This document shows positions 61,506-64,000 of a stretch of DNA of 64,000 nucleotides, piece after piece. The position numbers and the translations under genes are program-made. Below the pieces are notes generated by a model. The model searched no databases. It worked only from the letters and a program-made list of their open reading frames with translations, and had not been told where the DNA came from. The stretch comes from Leadbetterella lacunae. Lineage in GTDB: Bacteria > Bacteroidota > Bacteroidia > Cytophagales > Spirosomataceae. The DNA is taken from positions 2,728,001 through 2,792,000 of the forward strand of contig NZ_JBHRYQ010000001.1 in NCBI RefSeq assembly GCF_042649125.1, written 5' to 3'. The first letter of the stretch is position 1. The number at the start of each line of letters is the position of its first letter.

Positions 61506-62531
61506 ATGAAACAAACAAAACGTATTCTCAAAATCATCTTTATTCTCGCTAGTATTGGCTCCCTATATTTTGTGCCGTGGGTATTGGTAAAAGCCTGGAT
61601 TATGCCCTTGCCAAACACCGTTGAGGAGCAATTGCAAGATACCATCGCCAACGGATTTGACGGCATTATCGTGTATGTGGACAAAGGAGGCAAACCACCC
61701 GAATACTACACCGCAGGCTGGCACGACCGAAAAAACAAGATTCCGGCTAAGCCAAATGCCCTGTTTGAAATAGCCAGCATCAGTAAGTTATACAACGCCT
61801 TGGCCATCGCAAAGTTGGTACATGCCAAACGCCTCTCGCTAGACAAAACCCTCGCCGAGTATTTTCCCGAATTGGCCACACGCATAGAGCACGCAGACAA
61901 AATCACCCTCAGAATGATGGTGCAGCACCGCAGCGGCATACCCAACTTTACAGACTATCCGAACTTTTGGGTTAACCCGCCCAAAACCACAGAAGCAACC
62001 CTAAAACTCGCCCTCGATTTGCCCGCCAAGTTTGAGCCCGGCACAGACTACGAATACTCAAATACCAACTATCTGCTGATTTCTCAACTTATCGATAAAA
62101 CAGTAGGTTACAGTCACGACCAATACATCAAAGAGGCTATTTTGACCCCACTTGGCCTCACTAACACCTACGCTTCGCTGAGTGAAGTAAACATCGCCGA
62201 CGTGATGAGTGGCTACTATGTAGGCTACGACGAAGACTTAAAAACCAATGATTTTGGTATGTTGGCCACAGCCGAAGACGTGGGCAAATTTATACGAGCA
62301 CTCAATGACGGCTCGGCCTTTGCCCCTGGTGAGCAGGAAATATATTCGGCTATTTATGAATACGAACACACAGGCCTAATACCTGGCTATCAGAGCTTTG
62401 CCAAATATTACAAAGACGCCGACATGGTGGTGGTGCAGTTTAACAACACCACCAATTTTAACGGTTACGATTGGAACCTCGCCGAAATAAACCTTAGCAG
62501 AGTAGTTAAAATTGTTAGGAAAAGCATTTGA
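61506..62531 (+). CDS. Class C beta-lactamase-like serine hydrolase
   Basis: A 341-residue membrane-anchored or secreted hydrolase with an N-terminal hydrophobic segment (ILKIIFILASIGSLYFVPWV). Seen: the Ser-x-x-Lys motif ASISKLYNALAIAKL, the Tyr-x-Asn motif DYEYSNTNYLLISQ, and HTGLIPGYQSF, which stands for the usual KTG/HxG motif. The family covers peptidases and esterases rather than true beta-lactamases in most cases. Substrate unknown. It stands alone between gene-free stretches. Confidence 0.88.
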   Translation: MKQTKRILKIIFILASIGSLYFVPWVLVKAWIMPLPNTVEEQLQDTIANGFDGIIVYVDKGGKPPEYYTAGWHDRKNKIPAKPNALFEIASISKLYNALAIAKLVHAKRLSLDKTLAEYFPELATRIEHADKITLRMMVQHRSGIPNFTDYPNFWVNPPKTTEATLKLALDLPAKFEPGTDYEYSNTNYLLISQLIDKTVGYSHDQYIKEAILTPLGLTNTYASLSEVNIADVMSGYYVGYDEDLKTNDFGMLATAEDVGKFIRALNDGSAFAPGEQEIYSAIYEYEHTGLIPGYQSFAKYYKDADMVVVQFNNTTNFNGYDWNLAEINLSRVVKIVRKSI

Positions 62532-62667
62532 AATAAACCTAAAGGCTTTTAAATCGGATTTAGATAAAAACCAATACAGTTCTCAATTAACTTTCATAAA
62601 AAAAACGCCTCTCTTCATCCTTACTTTTTTTACGGCTCTTAGCACAAGTCGACACCCTGATTTTTGA

Positions 62668-62841
62668 TTGACTTGCTTTAGCAAAGTCTCCGATAGGGAC
62701 TCTGCGGAAGTTTCATTGAGAAATTGACTTGCTTTAGCAGAGCCTCCGATAGGGACTCTGCGGAGTTTCATTGAGGAAGTGACTTGCTTTAGCAGAGTCT
62801 CCGATAGGGACTCTGCTGAAGTTTCATTGAGAAATTGACTT
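62668..62841. repeat. Three tandem copies of a 56-bp hairpin repeat
   Basis: Units start at 62668, 62724 and 62779, with a 7-bp partial unit at 62835. Each unit reads TTGACTTGCTTTAGCAGAGT, CTCCGATAGGGACTCTGC and a TTTCATTGAGAAA-type end. In the third unit AGCAGAGTC and GACTCTGCT form a perfect 9-bp stem with a 9-nt loop; in units 1 and 2 one base of the stem is changed. The - strand frame through it repeats QFLNETSAESLSETLLKQV but is not taken as a gene. Confidence 0.9.
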
Positions 62842-62884
62842 TTTTCCCCAATTTGCACATCTAAAAACCCCTCGCCAAAGCATC

Positions 62885-63439
62885 ATGTTAATCAAGAAAT
62901 ATACCGCCGATTGGGTCAAAGACTTTGAAGACTTAAAACACGAACTTGAGAAAGGGCTGCACGGGATCAATTGCCAAATAGAACACATTGGGAGCACCTC
63001 TGTGCCCGGTTTAGACGCCAAAGCCATCATAGACTTGGATATTATCTACGAAAACCAAAGTGATTTTGAGCAGATAAAAGAGGCCCTGATACAAATCGGA
63101 TATTACCACAATGGCAACCAAGGCTTGGCCCAAAGGGAGGTTTTTAAACGCACCGAAAACCAACACCACGCCGTTTTAGACCGTATCTTACATCATCTTT
63201 ATGTGTGCCCGGTTGGCAGCAAAGCACTGGAAAGGCATATTTTGTCACGCGATTTTTTGAGGAAAAATGAATGGGCAAGACTGAAATACCAAGAAATGAA
63301 ATACGAACTAGCCGAACAGGCCCAGCAAGACAAAAAAACCTACGCCACCCTCAAAGAACTACACGCAAACACTTTTATAGATGCGATCATAGAACTTGAA
63401 AAAAGTGGACAAAAAACCCACGAAAAACCCAAAACCTGA
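62885..63439 (+). CDS. GrpB-family nucleotidyltransferase-like protein
   Basis: A 184-residue GrpB protein (UPF0157). Seen: YTADWVKDFEDLKHEL, the nucleotidyltransferase motif HIGSTSVPGLDAKAIIDLDI and the late HLYVCPVGSKALERHILSRD. Length fits. Cellular role is not settled. Its stop codon (TGA) is part of the entry sequence of repeat A copy 5, so the repeat abuts the gene exactly. Confidence 0.9.
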   Translation: MLIKKYTADWVKDFEDLKHELEKGLHGINCQIEHIGSTSVPGLDAKAIIDLDIIYENQSDFEQIKEALIQIGYYHNGNQGLAQREVFKRTENQHHAVLDRILHHLYVCPVGSKALERHILSRDFLRKNEWARLKYQEMKYELAEQAQQDKKTYATLKELHANTFIDAIIELEKSGQKTHEKPKT

Positions 63440-63660
63440 CCGATAAATCAATACTTGGGTTTGTTTGATTTATGATTAAAAAAAATAATGTAAATTGGCA
63501 TATTGTAAGAATAAAAATGGAGTAAACACACATGAAAATTATCCAACAACGGAGGCTTACAAATGAATAAATTACTTATAACTAGACAATTAATACAAAA
63601 ATAGATAAGCGATATTAACGTTACTCGAAAAACAGTAGCGTTAAGCCACTCGTTAGCAAA
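63425..63660. repeat. Dispersed repeat family A, copy 5 (divergent)
   Basis: It starts with AAAACCTGACCGATAAATCA, where the TGA is the GrpB stop, keeps AATGTAAATTGG, AATTATCC-ACAACGGAGGCTTACAAA, and then GTTAAGC (63640) shortly before the next gene. It differs from copies 2-4 in most other bases. Confidence 0.75.
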
Positions 63661-63691
63661 CATAAAAAAACTACATCACCGAAATCAAAAA

Positions 63692-64000
63692 ATGAACTTA
63701 AAGGAAGGGATAGACATAAGTATTAAGGAGGTCTTAAATGAAGACTTTATAAAATCAATAACAGAATCTGGTTTTGTTTTTTTTGAAAAGCAAAATAAAT
63801 TCAAAATTGAAAACGGAGAATTTAAATGTGATATCAAATTTAATTCTTTTTTAGACCATGTTTATTTAAATAGCACCGGTGGAGTAAGGTTTAATGTACA
63901 TTTTGATACTGATTTATATTCTAGTAAACTGAGGGCTTGGTTGGATAAAAATTTAAAATCAATTTATCCTGATAAATCCTTAATGAGAATTCATGAATCA
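63692..64000 (+). CDS. Uncharacterised protein, 3' partial
   Basis: A frame of 103 codons from ATG at 63692 (MNLKEGIDISIKEVLNEDFI) to the end of the window, with no stop. Later parts read ESGFVFFEKQNKFKIENGEF and STGGVRFNVHFDTDLYSSKL. I do not recognise the family; RFNVHFDTD and a DUF4304-like layout (substrate-like strand, then LRAWLDKNLKSIYPD) are the main features. It follows repeat A copy 5, like the other accessory genes. Confidence 0.6.
   Translation, partial: MNLKEGIDISIKEVLNEDFIKSITESGFVFFEKQNKFKIENGEFKCDIKFNSFLDHVYLNSTGGVRFNVHFDTDLYSSKLRAWLDKNLKSIYPDKSLMRIHES

Noticed and set aside
62583..62858. - strand gene made of QFLNETSAESLSETLLKQV repeats
   Set aside because: It is only the translation of the tandem hairpin repeat; unit 2 differs in length and the frame survives by chance.
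1..64000. tRNA or rRNA genes
   Set aside because: I saw no cloverleaf-like T-loop/anticodon arrangement or rRNA segment on either strand, though a covariance search would be decisive.

Overview
The window looks like a chromosomal segment of a polysaccharide-degrading member of the Bacteroidota. A free-living Cytophagales-type bacterium is my guess, which cannot be proven from sequence alone. The evidence is a SusC/SusD pair, S1 sulfatases with Bacteroidota-type lipoprotein and Sec signals, GPH and FucP transporters, a Nudix-type sugar regulator, starts with A-rich leaders rather than strong Shine-Dalgarno sequences, and AT-rich intergenic DNA with many short dispersed repeats.

Bases 1-17874 are a glucuronoxylan utilisation locus on the + strand. 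It holds SusC (5' end outside the window), SusD, a lipoprotein GH10 xylanase with an inserted carbohydrate-binding module, a GH115 alpha-glucuronidase, a second GH10, a GPH sugar symporter, a GH43 without a signal peptide, a secreted esterase/deacetylase fusion and a secreted GH43. A CE15 glucuronoyl esterase (22726-24078) extends the same theme: outer-surface capture and cutting, removal of acetyl, glucuronate and lignin-ester side groups, import, and cytoplasmic hydrolysis. Between them on the - strand (17942-22517) is a five-gene operon: ECF sigma factor, anti-sigma-like protein, a DUF4097-type secreted protein and two tandem paralogous beta-barrel-like proteins.

Bases 24151-37448 hold sugar metabolism. 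A Nudix/winged-helix regulator is divergent from galE-galK across a perfect 19-bp palindrome. Then come three S1 sulfatases, a rhamnose-mutarotase-family protein, a zinc alcohol dehydrogenase, a FucP-type transporter, and a kinase/aldolase pair of the 2-keto-3-deoxygalactonate type. This suggests use of a sulfated galactose- or fucose-containing glycan, although no matching glycoside hydrolase is visible.

From about 37.5 kb to 56.3 kb, and again from 63.4 kb, the window becomes an accessory region. It is AT-rich, nearly all genes point the same way, and every gene is of different origin: a DUF4393 (Abi-alpha-like) protein, two HEPN-motif proteins (one AbiJ-like), a zinc-ribbon/TIR protein, a zeta-type kinase toxin with a tiny downstream partner, a trypsin-like protease, an amidohydrolase, a CPBP/cupin pair and orphan lipoproteins. 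It also carries gene debris: an SMR pump, a sulfatase fused to an AraC tail, a REP-type transposase tail, a PfpI fragment and an interrupted lipoprotein. Five copies of a 230-360 bp non-coding repeat (family A) each sit directly 5' of an accessory gene, and a second family (C) sits between accessory genes. This cassette-like layout, with no recombinase gene visible, is the most interesting feature of the window.

Bases 56.4-63.4 kb return to ordinary single genes: a sugar isomerase-like TIM barrel, thioredoxin, a cupredoxin-like protein, a divergent HxlR/nitroreductase pair with a clear palindromic operator, a serine hydrolase and a GrpB protein. They are mixed with dispersed repeats, including family B (three copies) and a tandem array of 9-bp-stem hairpins.
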